NCBI GenBank assembly: GCA_964569385.1 | Contig: CAZMUM010000017.1 | Span: 1 to 64,000, forward strand | Direction: 5' to 3' | DNA: 64,000 bases | DNA from: JAADHX01 sp964569385 | Lineage (GTDB): Bacteria; Actinomycetota; Acidimicrobiia; Acidimicrobiales; Poriferisodalaceae | Shown: positions 16,960-25,348 of the stretch, one piece after another | How positions within the stretch are numbered: the first letter of the stretch is position 1 | How the letters are laid out: every line of letters begins with the position of its first letter | The notes under the pieces: model-generated | Database searches by the model: none | The model's input: the letters and a program-made list of their open reading frames with translations, nothing else | What the model was told of the DNA's origin: nothing | Made by a program: the position numbers and the translations under genes

Positions 16960-17771
16960 CCAACAACTTTGTCCAGATGCACGAAACGGGAACGTTTCTG
17001 CTGCTGAACGTCCACGACGCGGCCTCGGCCGGCCTCGCCGAAGCAGCGGGTGCCCAAGCGCTCGGTACGACCAGCTCGGGTTTCGCGTACACCATGGGCC
17101 GCGCCGATGGGGCCGGTCAGGTGACGCGCGACGAGGTTCTTCGTTCGGTCGAGCAGATTTGTGCAGTGACATCGTTGCCGGTGAGTGTCGACGCCGAAAA
17201 CTGTTGGGCTCACGACCCCGATGAAGTGGCCGAGACGATCCGACTACTTGCCCATGCCGGCGCCGCTGGTGCCAGCATCGAAGACTGGTCGGGTGACGTT
17301 CGGATGGGTTTCTATCCACTCAACCTCGCCACTGAGCGAGTCCAGGCCGCCATCGAGGCCGCCAAAGCACTACCTCAGCCGTTTGTGATCAACGCCAGGG
17401 CCGAATCGTTTCTCCACGGCGCACCCGATCCATTTGATCACGCTCTCGAACGGCTCCAGAAATTCGCGGCGCTCGGAGCCGACTGCGTGTACGCGCCCGG
17501 GCCAACCGATGAATCGACCGTCAGACGCCTCGTTGCCGAATCAGGAGCACCAATCAATGTGCTCATTACCATCGGCAGTTCGGTGACGATGGCCGACGCC
17601 GAAGCCATGGGCGTTCGCCGAGTCAGCATCGGAGGTTCGTTGTACGGTGCCATGATGGGCTGGTTCGAGGAGTCAGTTCGACAGTTGGTTACCGAGGGCC
17701 GTTTCGATATTGGCGGCTCGCGAGTAAGCGGTAAGCGGTTCGCAGAGCTGTTCTCTCAGACGGGCAAGTAG
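16956..17771 (+). CDS. isocitrate lyase / PEP mutase superfamily enzyme
   Basis: A 271-residue TIM-barrel protein of the ICL/PEPM group, which makes or breaks C-C or C-P bonds of small oxoacids with Mg2+. Visible family features are NVHDAASAGLAEAAGAQAL, TTSSGFAYTMGRADG, the metal-binding LPVSVDAENCW, GASIEDWSG and INARAE. Members of this length are often annotated as methylisocitrate-lyase-like or oxaloacetate decarboxylases; the KKCGH lyase signature is not present. It is coupled to the preceding gene by ATGA. Confidence 0.85.
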   Translation: MTNNFVQMHETGTFLLLNVHDAASAGLAEAAGAQALGTTSSGFAYTMGRADGAGQVTRDEVLRSVEQICAVTSLPVSVDAENCWAHDPDEVAETIRLLAHAGAAGASIEDWSGDVRMGFYPLNLATERVQAAIEAAKALPQPFVINARAESFLHGAPDPFDHALERLQKFAALGADCVYAPGPTDESTVRRLVAESGAPINVLITIGSSVTMADAEAMGVRRVSIGGSLYGAMMGWFEESVRQLVTEGRFDIGGSRVSGKRFAELFSQTGK

Positions 17772-17799
17772 CCGATCACCTGAACCGCGCCGGCGCTGG

Positions 17800-18582
17800 C
17801 TATTGCAGGTTGATGCGCAGGCCGGCGATCAAGATTTCAGCGTCGCCGGTCAAGATGCCTCTGGCCGCGGCGGCCCTGACCGCCGCGGCGCGGTTGGTGG
17901 TGGTCACATCAATCGCGCCTAGGCCTTCTCCTCGACCATCCAGCGCTTCGACGAATCGAATCTCGGCGTTCTGGAGACTCATTGCCAAGCGACCGGCGCT
18001 GTCGGTACCGAGCTCTAGCTCGACGATCTCTGACCATCGACGAGCTAGGCGTTCAGGGTCGGGGCTCTGAAGCTCGGCGGCGGTAATGGCGCTCACGTTG
18101 TCAGTTCGTACGTACGGAGACCAGTTGGTGCCAGCGGGGTACCAAGGGTCGACGTCGGTTGTGTTGGCGCTCCCGGTTTCGAGCATCTCGTCCATCTCGA
18201 AGAAGCTGCCACCGGTGTCTGCGGGGTGCAGCTGAATTCCGTCGTGGCCGTCGTGTGGAAAGTGGAGATCGAACGCGATCCGCACGCCGAGCTCGGCTAC
18301 CCGTTGTCGACGAAGCCCGATGTTGTCGACCTGGCTAATCACCATGTAACCGCCGTCGCCGCCACGACGGTCTAGGTAGCGTTGGGCTGGGGTGCCATCT
18401 GCGATCGGCGTTACTACTTCGATGAACTGCGACCCCACTGGCCACAACATGTTCTTCAACCCGAATCGAGCCACCGCGGGGTCGGTGTAACACGGTTCGA
18501 GCCCCAGAACTTCGCCGAGATCGAGGCTGACTGGATGTAGGTCGCTGGTGACGATGGCGATTTGACGAAGACGAATCCACAT
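17800..18582 (-). CDS. VOC / glyoxalase-like protein
   Basis: About 260 residues from the ATG at 18582, which sits four bases after the stop of the upstream phosphatase gene. An open extension to 18729 would overlap that gene. The N-terminus (IRLRQIAIVTSDLHP, LGLEPCYTDP, FIEVVTPI) matches a vicinal-oxygen-chelate beta-alpha-beta module of the glyoxalase-like type, and a second module follows after residue 130. Metal-dependent isomerase, dioxygenase or resistance activity is possible; no substrate can be assigned. Confidence 0.7.
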   Translation of the reverse strand: MWIRLRQIAIVTSDLHPVSLDLGEVLGLEPCYTDPAVARFGLKNMLWPVGSQFIEVVTPIADGTPAQRYLDRRGGDGGYMVISQVDNIGLRRQRVAELGVRIAFDLHFPHDGHDGIQLHPADTGGSFFEMDEMLETGSANTTDVDPWYPAGTNWSPYVRTDNVSAITAAELQSPDPERLARRWSEIVELELGTDSAGRLAMSLQNAEIRFVEALDGRGEGLGAIDVTTTNRAAAVRAAAARGILTGDAEILIAGLRINLQ

Positions 18583-18586
18583 CGGA

Positions 18587-19156
18587 TTAGGGCCCTGATC
18601 CTTGGAGCCAGTGCCGCTCATTGAGGGCCTCAAGTATCCAGCGGCCATCGGCTGTGAGTTGAAGTCGCGTGGCGGAGCAGTGACCGGCTCGCATGTGGAG
18701 TTGGTCAGACCCGACGACGTTGCGAACAATGGTGTTGATCACAACGCCGTGGCACACCACCGCGACTCGTCCTTCGGAGTGCGAACCGACAATTGTTTCG
18801 AAGCCGTCTCGTACCCTTCGGAGAAACTCGGGCGCCTTCATCCTCGCCCGCAAACCGGCAATCACTTCAGCCGAGAGGTTAGGTAGTTCAGAAGGAGCGA
18901 TGTAGCGGTCGTCGCCATAGTCGAACTCGGCAATTCGTTCTTCGACGACTGGCTCAAGTCCGAGAGCCTCGGCCAAAGGCCCGGCCGTTTGCCGAGCGCG
19001 AAGCTGGGGGCTCACATAGACAACATCGATGGGCTCATTCGAAATGTGACTTGCCATCAAGGCAGCCTGGGCGCGGCCCAACTCGGTGAGCCCTGGGTTG
19101 GACCCGCAATCGGGCCCGCTCACTGGCTCGCCGTGGCGAATGAGAAGAATATCCAT
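18587..19156 (-). CDS. histidine phosphatase superfamily (phosphoglycerate-mutase-like) protein
   Basis: A 189-residue phosphatase. The catalytic LIRHGEP near the N-terminus gives the phospho-accepting His, YVSPQLRARQTA carries the second Arg, and AVVCHGVV the second His. The family removes phosphate from small metabolites or proteins through a phosphohistidine. It is the first gene of a two-gene unit with the VOC protein and is divergent from the ThDP enzyme. Confidence 0.88.
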   Translation of the reverse strand: MDILLIRHGEPVSGPDCGSNPGLTELGRAQAALMASHISNEPIDVVYVSPQLRARQTAGPLAEALGLEPVVEERIAEFDYGDDRYIAPSELPNLSAEVIAGLRARMKAPEFLRRVRDGFETIVGSHSEGRVAVVCHGVVINTIVRNVVGSDQLHMRAGHCSATRLQLTADGRWILEALNERHWLQGSGP

Positions 19157-19231
19157 GCATCGAACTCGAGTCTTTAGTCGCTTGTCGGCTCTACGCTAAC
19201 GAGCAGGCGTCCGTCACGAAGGGGACTCTTC

Positions 19232-21547
19232 ATGAACGACGAGACTTTGCGCGAGATCGAGCAGAGGGTGCTGTGGCTGGCCACACGTATCGTCGATCAT
19301 GCCAATACCCGCTCAGGGGGAGAGATCAAGGTCGGCGGACATCAAGCTTCGTGTGCCTCGATGGTCTCGATCATGACCGCGTTGTGGTTCGGCCAGCTCA
19401 CCGGCGAGGACAAGGTTGCGGTAAAGCCGCACGCGTCGCCTGTGTTTCACGCCATCAAATACCTGACCGGCGAGCTCGACCGTTCGTATCTCACCCGGTT
19501 GCGCGAACGAGGAGGTCTTCAGGCCTATCCATCGCGCACCAAGGACCCCGACGTCTCGGACTTCTCGACCGGCTCGGTGGGGCTGGGGGCAGTTGCCCCT
19601 CTCTTCTCGGCGCTGACGCGACGTTACGTCGACGCTCGGCTTGGCGAACGGCCCGACGCGAGGTTCTTCGCGTTAGTTGGCGATGCCGAACTCGACGAGG
19701 GCAATGTATGGGAGGCGATTGCCGACCCGGCCACTCAAGACCTCGGCAACTTCACCATGGTCATCGATCTCAACCGCCAGAGCCTCGACCGGGTCATTCC
19801 CGACATCGCCGCTATCCGTATGCAACGGTTCTTCGCCGATGCAGGCTGGCATGTGGCCGAGGCGAAGTACGGGTCTCGCCTCGCTGCGGCCTTCGCCTCC
19901 GACGGCGGCGACGCTCTGAAGGGTCGAATCGACGAGATGGCTAACGAGGCCTACCAGTCGCTGTTCGCGATGCAGGGAAGCGATCTGCGGACCAAGTTTC
20001 TCGACGGTGCCGACACCGCGGTAGGCCGGTTCGTGTCCGACCTTGACGATGCCGAACTGAAGACGCTCGTCACAGATCTGGGTGGTCACGATCTCGGGGT
20101 CTTGGCTAAGACGTTCGACGAATGCAAAGCTCATCCCGAACGTCCCAGCGTGTTGTTTGCCTACACCATCAAGGGTTGGGGCTTGCCGATGGCCGGCGAC
20201 CCAATGAACCACGCGGCCCTGCTCACAGCAGGCCAGATCGACGCGTTCCGCGCTCATGTTGGGCTCGACGAGGGCAGCGAATGGGATCGTTTCGATTCCT
20301 CGTCGCCAGCCGGACAGCTGTGTGATGCCGTCGGCAACGACGTCAACAATGCACCATCGGTACCTCGCCCTTCTTTGCCGATTCCGATTGCCGCCAGGCC
20401 GCCGCTGACACGAGGCAAGTCCTCGAGCCAGGAAGCCTTTGGACGAGTACTAGCGAGTCTGGCCGAGGTCGACGGCGTTGCCGAGCGCATCGTTACAACC
20501 GCGCCCGACGTATCGATCTCGACGAATCTTGGCGGCTGGATCAACAAACGAGGTGTGTTCAGTCATGTCGAACGTGACGATCACGGCGGAGGCGATCGGC
20601 TTCTGAAATGGGCGCCGTCGCCTGACGGTCAGCACATTGAGCTTGGCATCAGCGAAATGAACCTGTTCATGCTGCTTGGCCAGCTGGGGCTTAGTCACGA
20701 TCACCACGGCGAACACCTGCTTCCCATCGGAACTGTCTATGACCCGTTCGTGCTGCGGGGGTTAGACGCGTTCGTCTATGGGGTCTACAACGGCTCGCGA
20801 TTCATCGTCACTGGAACTCCGTCCGGTGTGACCCTGGCTCCCGAAGGCGGAGCTCATCAGTCCACGATTACCGCCTCCGTCGGTGCCGAACTCCCCGGTG
20901 TGCACTACGCCGAACCTGCCTACGCAACCGAAGTCGACTGGCTGCTGTGTGACGCATTAGCTCAACTTGGGGCAGACGACGGCGAGAGCACCTACCTCCG
21001 ATTGTCGACGCGTCCGCTCGACCAAGCTCCTTTTGCAGCTGCGCTCGACGTGTACGGCGAAGAGAGGCTTCGAGGGTTAGTGCTTGCGGGTGGATACCGC
21101 CTCATCGACGCGCCACCCGACGGCCGGCCTGGTGTGACCATTGTTTCCACTGGCGTCATGGCCCCCGAAGCTTTGGCCGCTGCTGCCGAGCTAAACGAGG
21201 AGGGCATTCAAGCAACGGTGATTCATCTGACTAGCCCCGAACGCACTTATCGCAGCTGGCGTCAGACCTACGCGTCCGCGGTGAGTGGCGGAGCAGTTGT
21301 ACGGCACGCCAGTCACCTCCATCGGCTAGTGCCCGCAGCCGAACGCGCCCGTCCCGTGGTCAGCGTGCACGACGCAGCCAGCCACAGTTTGGCGTGGATC
21401 GGTTCGGCGCTTGGCTGTCGACAACTCGCTTTGGGCGTCGACCGTTTCGGCGAGTCAGGAACTATCGCGGACCTCCACGAGATAGCCGGAATCTCCACCG
21501 GCGACATCGTCAACGCTGCCCTGATCGCCACCAGCGAACCCACCTAA
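19232..21547 (+). CDS. AceE/transketolase-like thiamine-diphosphate enzyme
   Basis: A 771-residue single-chain ThDP enzyme with AceE-like layout. The N-terminal domain has GGHQASCASMVSIMTALW, DFSTGSVGLGAVAP and the cofactor-binding GDAELDEGNVWEA in place of the usual GDG start. A pyrimidine-binding domain with LGISEMNLFMLLGQLGL (conserved Glu) and a C-terminal transketolase-like domain ending VDRFGESGTIADL follow. It probably decarboxylates a 2-oxoacid such as pyruvate or transfers a two-carbon unit. No E2 or E3 gene is nearby. GAAGGGGACT lies upstream of the ATG. Confidence 0.78.
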   Translation: MNDETLREIEQRVLWLATRIVDHANTRSGGEIKVGGHQASCASMVSIMTALWFGQLTGEDKVAVKPHASPVFHAIKYLTGELDRSYLTRLRERGGLQAYPSRTKDPDVSDFSTGSVGLGAVAPLFSALTRRYVDARLGERPDARFFALVGDAELDEGNVWEAIADPATQDLGNFTMVIDLNRQSLDRVIPDIAAIRMQRFFADAGWHVAEAKYGSRLAAAFASDGGDALKGRIDEMANEAYQSLFAMQGSDLRTKFLDGADTAVGRFVSDLDDAELKTLVTDLGGHDLGVLAKTFDECKAHPERPSVLFAYTIKGWGLPMAGDPMNHAALLTAGQIDAFRAHVGLDEGSEWDRFDSSSPAGQLCDAVGNDVNNAPSVPRPSLPIPIAARPPLTRGKSSSQEAFGRVLASLAEVDGVAERIVTTAPDVSISTNLGGWINKRGVFSHVERDDHGGGDRLLKWAPSPDGQHIELGISEMNLFMLLGQLGLSHDHHGEHLLPIGTVYDPFVLRGLDAFVYGVYNGSRFIVTGTPSGVTLAPEGGAHQSTITASVGAELPGVHYAEPAYATEVDWLLCDALAQLGADDGESTYLRLSTRPLDQAPFAAALDVYGEERLRGLVLAGGYRLIDAPPDGRPGVTIVSTGVMAPEALAAAAELNEEGIQATVIHLTSPERTYRSWRQTYASAVSGGAVVRHASHLHRLVPAAERARPVVSVHDAASHSLAWIGSALGCRQLALGVDRFGESGTIADLHEIAGISTGDIVNAALIATSEPT

Positions 21548-21581
21548 TCGACCCGCTGGACCGGGACCCCCAAAAAGATCG

Positions 21582-21629
21582 AACCAGTGTCGAGGATCGG
21601 GGTCATAACAACGATTGTCGACACTGGTT
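21582..21629. repeat. palindromic repeat, family A, copy 2
   Basis: Same element as 11834-11881: an identical 18-nt left arm, a 12-nt loop differing by one base, and a right arm with two changes that unpair two positions of the stem. It again lies between convergent gene ends, here 35 bases after the ThDP enzyme stop. The paired location suggests a role in separating convergent transcription units. Confidence 0.85.
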
Positions 21630-21642
21630 GCAGAAAAACGAC

Positions 21643-21694
21643 CGAACCTGTGCCTAAGAACGCGATGGGGACCGCGGTTTTGGGCACAGGTTCG
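21643..21694. repeat. second palindrome in the same convergent spacer
   Basis: cgaacctgtgcc (21643-21654) pairs perfectly with ggcacaggttcg (21683-21694) around a 28-nt loop. It is unrelated in sequence to the family A palindrome 13 bases before it. The two hairpins together fill most of the 171-base gap between the ThDP enzyme and the SulP gene. No other copy was seen in the window. Confidence 0.7.
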
Positions 21695-21718
21695 AGGAAT
21701 GGTTGTCAATTTTGGCTG

Positions 21719-23242
21719 TTAGTGGTTGGAGACGGTGCCGGTGGTGCGTCGATGGAGGGCCTCGGCATGCGGGTTGAGCCCTACCAGAACAGCGGTGATG
21801 CCACGATCGGCGAACTTTGCGACGACTGTGTCTAGGGCCGCTACTGCCGATGTGTCCCAGATGCGGGCCTCGGTTAGGTCGATCTCGACTCGTTTCACCT
21901 TCACTGCGTCGTAGTGGAAGGCGCGCACGATCTGGTTGCTCGATGCGAAAAACAACTCGCCGCTAACCGAATAGAGCCGTTGGGTGTTGTCGGGATCAAC
22001 AACGCTCGTGACTTTCACGACACCCGAGACGTGCCGTGCAAAGAAGACCGCCGAAAGCACCACACCAGCGGCGACTCCGTAGGCCAAGTTGTGGGTCAGC
22101 ACGACGATCGCAACGGTGACGACCATAACGGCGGTCTCGGCGCTCGGTGCCGACTTCAAGGTCGCGAGCTTCACGCTGCGCCAGTTGAACGTGCTAATCG
22201 ACACCATGATCATGACTGCGACCAATGCTGCCATCGGAATCTGGGCGACTAGGTCGCCAAGGCCGAGAATTAGAACGAGCAAGAACAACCCAGAGGCCAG
22301 GGTCGACAAGCGGGTCCGACCACCGGAGCGGTAGTTGATCATCGACTGCCCGATCATGGCGCATCCGGCCATTCCGCCAAGGAAGCCAGTAGCGACGTTG
22401 GCCACACCCTGGCCTCGGGACTCGACGTTCTTGTCGGAATCGGTGTCGGTCAGGTCATCGAGTAACTGGGCTGTCAGCAACGATTCGAGTAAGCCGACGA
22501 GGGCCAGGGTGATGGCGAACGGCAGAAGAATCTGGAGCGTCTCGAAGGTAAATGGTACGTCGGGCAGGCTTACGAACGGCAGTGCGTTGGGAAGCTCGCC
22601 CATGTCGCCGACGGTGGGCAGACCGAGGTTCCAGAAGATCGCAGATCCGGCGAGCACCACAATGGCAACGAGCGGCGCGGGCACGGCGGTACTCAGCCGC
22701 GGCAGCCCATAGATCAGGCCAAGGCCAAGCAACACGAAGGCAACGTTCAGCGGCAGTTGGGATGAGTCCGCATCTTCTCCGGTCAGGAATATGTGAGGCA
22801 CCTGGGCCAGGAAAATTAGGATTGCGAGCGCATTCACGAAGCCGACCATGACGGTTCGGGGGATGAAGCGCATCAATGCTCCAACACCCAGATAGCCGAA
22901 ACCGATCTGGATAAAGCCAGCGAGAATTGTTGCGGCGAACAGGTAGGCGACTCCGTGTTCTTCGACCAGTGGAACCATCACGAGCGCCATGGCGCCGGTC
23001 GCAGCCGAGATCATTCCTGATCGACCACCGGCGAAGGCGATGATTATGGCGATCGAGAACGATGCGTACAGCCCGACCTTTGGGTCAACACCGGCGATGA
23101 TCGAAAATGAGATCGCTTCTGGGATGAGTGCCAACGCGACCAGCAGGCCAGACAGCAGGTCGACTTTTACGTTGGAAAACCAGTCCTGTTGGATCTGCGA
23201 CAGGCGCGTGCGCGTAGGCGCGGCTTCGGGGTTGGATAACAA
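21719..23242 (-). CDS. SulP-family anion transporter with STAS domain
   Basis: A 507-residue permease. The SulP signature region is near the start (DLLSGLLVALALIPEAISFSI, GVDPKVGLYASF), followed by about eleven to fourteen hydrophobic segments. The C-terminal 110 residues form a cytoplasmic STAS domain (VYSVSGELFFASS-like opening, VEIDLTEARIWDTSAVAAL). The family moves sulfate, bicarbonate or other anions; the substrate is not decided by sequence. About 160 bases separate it from the helicase upstream. Confidence 0.92.
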   Translation of the reverse strand: MLSNPEAAPTRTRLSQIQQDWFSNVKVDLLSGLLVALALIPEAISFSIIAGVDPKVGLYASFSIAIIIAFAGGRSGMISAATGAMALVMVPLVEEHGVAYLFAATILAGFIQIGFGYLGVGALMRFIPRTVMVGFVNALAILIFLAQVPHIFLTGEDADSSQLPLNVAFVLLGLGLIYGLPRLSTAVPAPLVAIVVLAGSAIFWNLGLPTVGDMGELPNALPFVSLPDVPFTFETLQILLPFAITLALVGLLESLLTAQLLDDLTDTDSDKNVESRGQGVANVATGFLGGMAGCAMIGQSMINYRSGGRTRLSTLASGLFLLVLILGLGDLVAQIPMAALVAVMIMVSISTFNWRSVKLATLKSAPSAETAVMVVTVAIVVLTHNLAYGVAAGVVLSAVFFARHVSGVVKVTSVVDPDNTQRLYSVSGELFFASSNQIVRAFHYDAVKVKRVEIDLTEARIWDTSAVAALDTVVAKFADRGITAVLVGLNPHAEALHRRTTGTVSNH

Positions 23243-23401
23243 CTTGGTGACCTTCGGGGGGAGTGTTGCGACGACCGTCGCTGAGACACAACAACACCAT
23301 CGGTCGTTATGTGCTAGGAGCTAAGGATACGTTCGGGTTTGGCAACGTGTGGCGTGAATCGGTGTCTGCGGTTTGCGACACATGTTCGGGACTACTTGGA
23401 A

Positions 23402-25132
23402 CTATTGGACGTAACGGCGGGCCTTGGCCTTCTTGCCGCGGATGCTGGAGCCGTTGATGGCCGCCACAACTTCGTCGACAGATTCGTTTGGTACGCCGAC
23501 CACAGAAAAGTGATCGGAGATCTTGATAGGACCTATGTCGCGGCCGGGTATCCCGACCTCGTTAGCGATAGCGCCAACCAGATCGCCTGGGCGAATATTG
23601 CCCTTGCGGCCGACACCAACGTAAACGAAGCCGGTGTCGTCACCACCGGCAGCCCGATGCCCGGAGTTGTCGCGGCCAGACTTGGAGCCACTCTTTTCGT
23701 AACGAGAGCGACCCTTGTTGCCGCCGCGATCGCGACCGCGCTCCCGTTTCGACTTCGCCTCGGCGATCTCAGGAATGTACGTCTCGTCGATCGAGGAATT
23801 GCGGGCTTCGTGCACCAATTTAATGGCGGCCAGGGCGATGTCGCGGAGATCAGCGATGCTGGTCAGCTCGTGGATGATGTTGTTGTACTCGTCGAGGTCC
23901 TCGCTACCTAGGGTGTCGCGCACAGCGGTAACGGTGAGTTCGAGCTGACGTTCTCGTAGCTGTTCGATGCTTGGCACCTCGGCCACATCGAGCTTTCGTC
24001 CAAGGAGGCGCTCAATGTCGCTAAGCAGGCGGCGGTTTCGGGGTTCGGCGAGGGTGATCGCAACGCCTTCGCGCCCAGCACGACCGACTCGCCCGATTCG
24101 GTGCACGTAGCTTTCGGGCTGGCTCGGTACGTCGTAGTTTACGACGTGGCTCAGGTGGTCGACGTCGAGACCGCGGGCGGCAACGTCGGTGGCTACGAGA
24201 AGATTGGCGGTGCCGTCCCTCAACCGTCCCATGACGCGATCGCGCTGGTTCTGGTCCATTCCGCCATGTAGCGCCTCGGCTCGATACCCGCGGACATTCA
24301 TGGTCTGGGCTAGTTCGTCGACGTCGTTGCGCGTCTTGCAGAACACGAGTGCCGATGTTGGTGCCTCGATGTCGATGATGCGCCCGAGAGCAGCGGGTTT
24401 GTGCTTGCGCTGAATCATGTACACCGTTTGACGAACGAGATCGTTGCTCGGAGCATCTTTGCCGAGGCCGACCTCGATCCGAACCGGATCACGCTGGTGG
24501 CGAGCCGCAATCGAACGAATTCGCGGCGGCATCGTTGCCGAAAACAGCAGTGTCTGCCGCGATGACGGTGTCGATTCGAGAATCGTCTCGATGTCTTCTG
24601 CGAAACCCATGTCGAGAATTTCGTCGGCTTCGTCGAGAACAACGGTGGCGATGTCGTCGAGGATTAGGACTTTGCGTTTGATGAGGTCGATGGCCCGGCC
24701 CGGCGTGGCGACGACGATGTGTACTCCTCGGCGAAGACCACGTATCTGGTCCTGGATGGGCGAGCCGCCGTACACAGCCAAGACCTTCACGCTTTGGCGA
24801 CGGCCGTAGCCGGTCATGGCCTCGCTGACCTGGATGGCGAGTTCTCGGGTCGGGACCACAACCATCGCTATGGGAGCACCAGGCTTACCCGACTCGATGC
24901 CATTGATTATCGGCAGTGAAAACGCCGCCGTCTTGCCTGTACCGGTTGCGGCCTGGCCTAGGACATCGGAGCCTTGTAGCAATAGCGGGATCGTCTCGAA
25001 CTGGATAGGTGTCGGGTCGCTGTAGCCCAGGTCGGTAAGCGCTTCGATGAGTTCGGGCCGTAAGTCAAGAGTTGCGAACCCTGAGTTTGTAGGCGCGTCT
25101 GAACTATCGGATTCTTCTGAGTGTTTGGACAT
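23402..25132 (-). CDS. deaD: DEAD-box RNA helicase, DeaD/CsdA-like
   Basis: A 576-residue helicase from the ATG at 25132, with AGGGAGC eight bases upstream. Core motifs are AATGTGKT, PTRELA, VLDEADEILDMGF, SAT, TDVAARGLD and HRIGRVGRAGR. A basic linker (KSKRERGRDRGGNKGRSR) leads to a C-terminal DbpA/CsdA RNA-binding module (FVYVGVGRKGNIRPGDLVGAIANE-like). This is the architecture of the cold-shock and ribosome-assembly helicase DeaD. A hairpin lies just upstream of the ribosome site. Confidence 0.92.
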   Translation of the reverse strand: MSKHSEESDSSDAPTNSGFATLDLRPELIEALTDLGYSDPTPIQFETIPLLLQGSDVLGQAATGTGKTAAFSLPIINGIESGKPGAPIAMVVVPTRELAIQVSEAMTGYGRRQSVKVLAVYGGSPIQDQIRGLRRGVHIVVATPGRAIDLIKRKVLILDDIATVVLDEADEILDMGFAEDIETILESTPSSRQTLLFSATMPPRIRSIAARHQRDPVRIEVGLGKDAPSNDLVRQTVYMIQRKHKPAALGRIIDIEAPTSALVFCKTRNDVDELAQTMNVRGYRAEALHGGMDQNQRDRVMGRLRDGTANLLVATDVAARGLDVDHLSHVVNYDVPSQPESYVHRIGRVGRAGREGVAITLAEPRNRRLLSDIERLLGRKLDVAEVPSIEQLRERQLELTVTAVRDTLGSEDLDEYNNIIHELTSIADLRDIALAAIKLVHEARNSSIDETYIPEIAEAKSKRERGRDRGGNKGRSRYEKSGSKSGRDNSGHRAAGGDDTGFVYVGVGRKGNIRPGDLVGAIANEVGIPGRDIGPIKISDHFSVVGVPNESVDEVVAAINGSSIRGKKAKARRYVQ

Positions 25133-25148
25133 GTTTGCTCCCTGCAAA

Positions 25149-25171
25149 CGCTGGCATCTCTACTGCCAGCG
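25149..25171 (-). promoter_or_regulatory. hairpin in the deaD 5' leader
   Basis: cgctggca (25149-25156) and tgccagcg (25164-25171) form an 8-bp stem with a 7-nt loop, immediately upstream of the helicase ribosome site in the minus-strand transcript. Helicase mRNAs are known to be controlled through leader structure in several bacteria, so a role in translation control or transcript stability is plausible but unproven. The rest of the leader (25172-25348) shows nothing else I can name. Confidence 0.45.
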
Positions 25172-25348
25172 TGGCCTTCTAGGCCCAGCACCTGCCAAAC
25201 CTCAACCCATAACGATACCGGCGAACGCGCCTGTTCACTAGGGGCGGAGTGCCGACCGGTTCAAGAAAACGCGCGAGTTGGTGTCGATATGGCCTCACGC
25301 GGTTCGCCCCGAGTGGTGGCTTCGGGGCTCTCCCAGAGGTTTGCCGAA

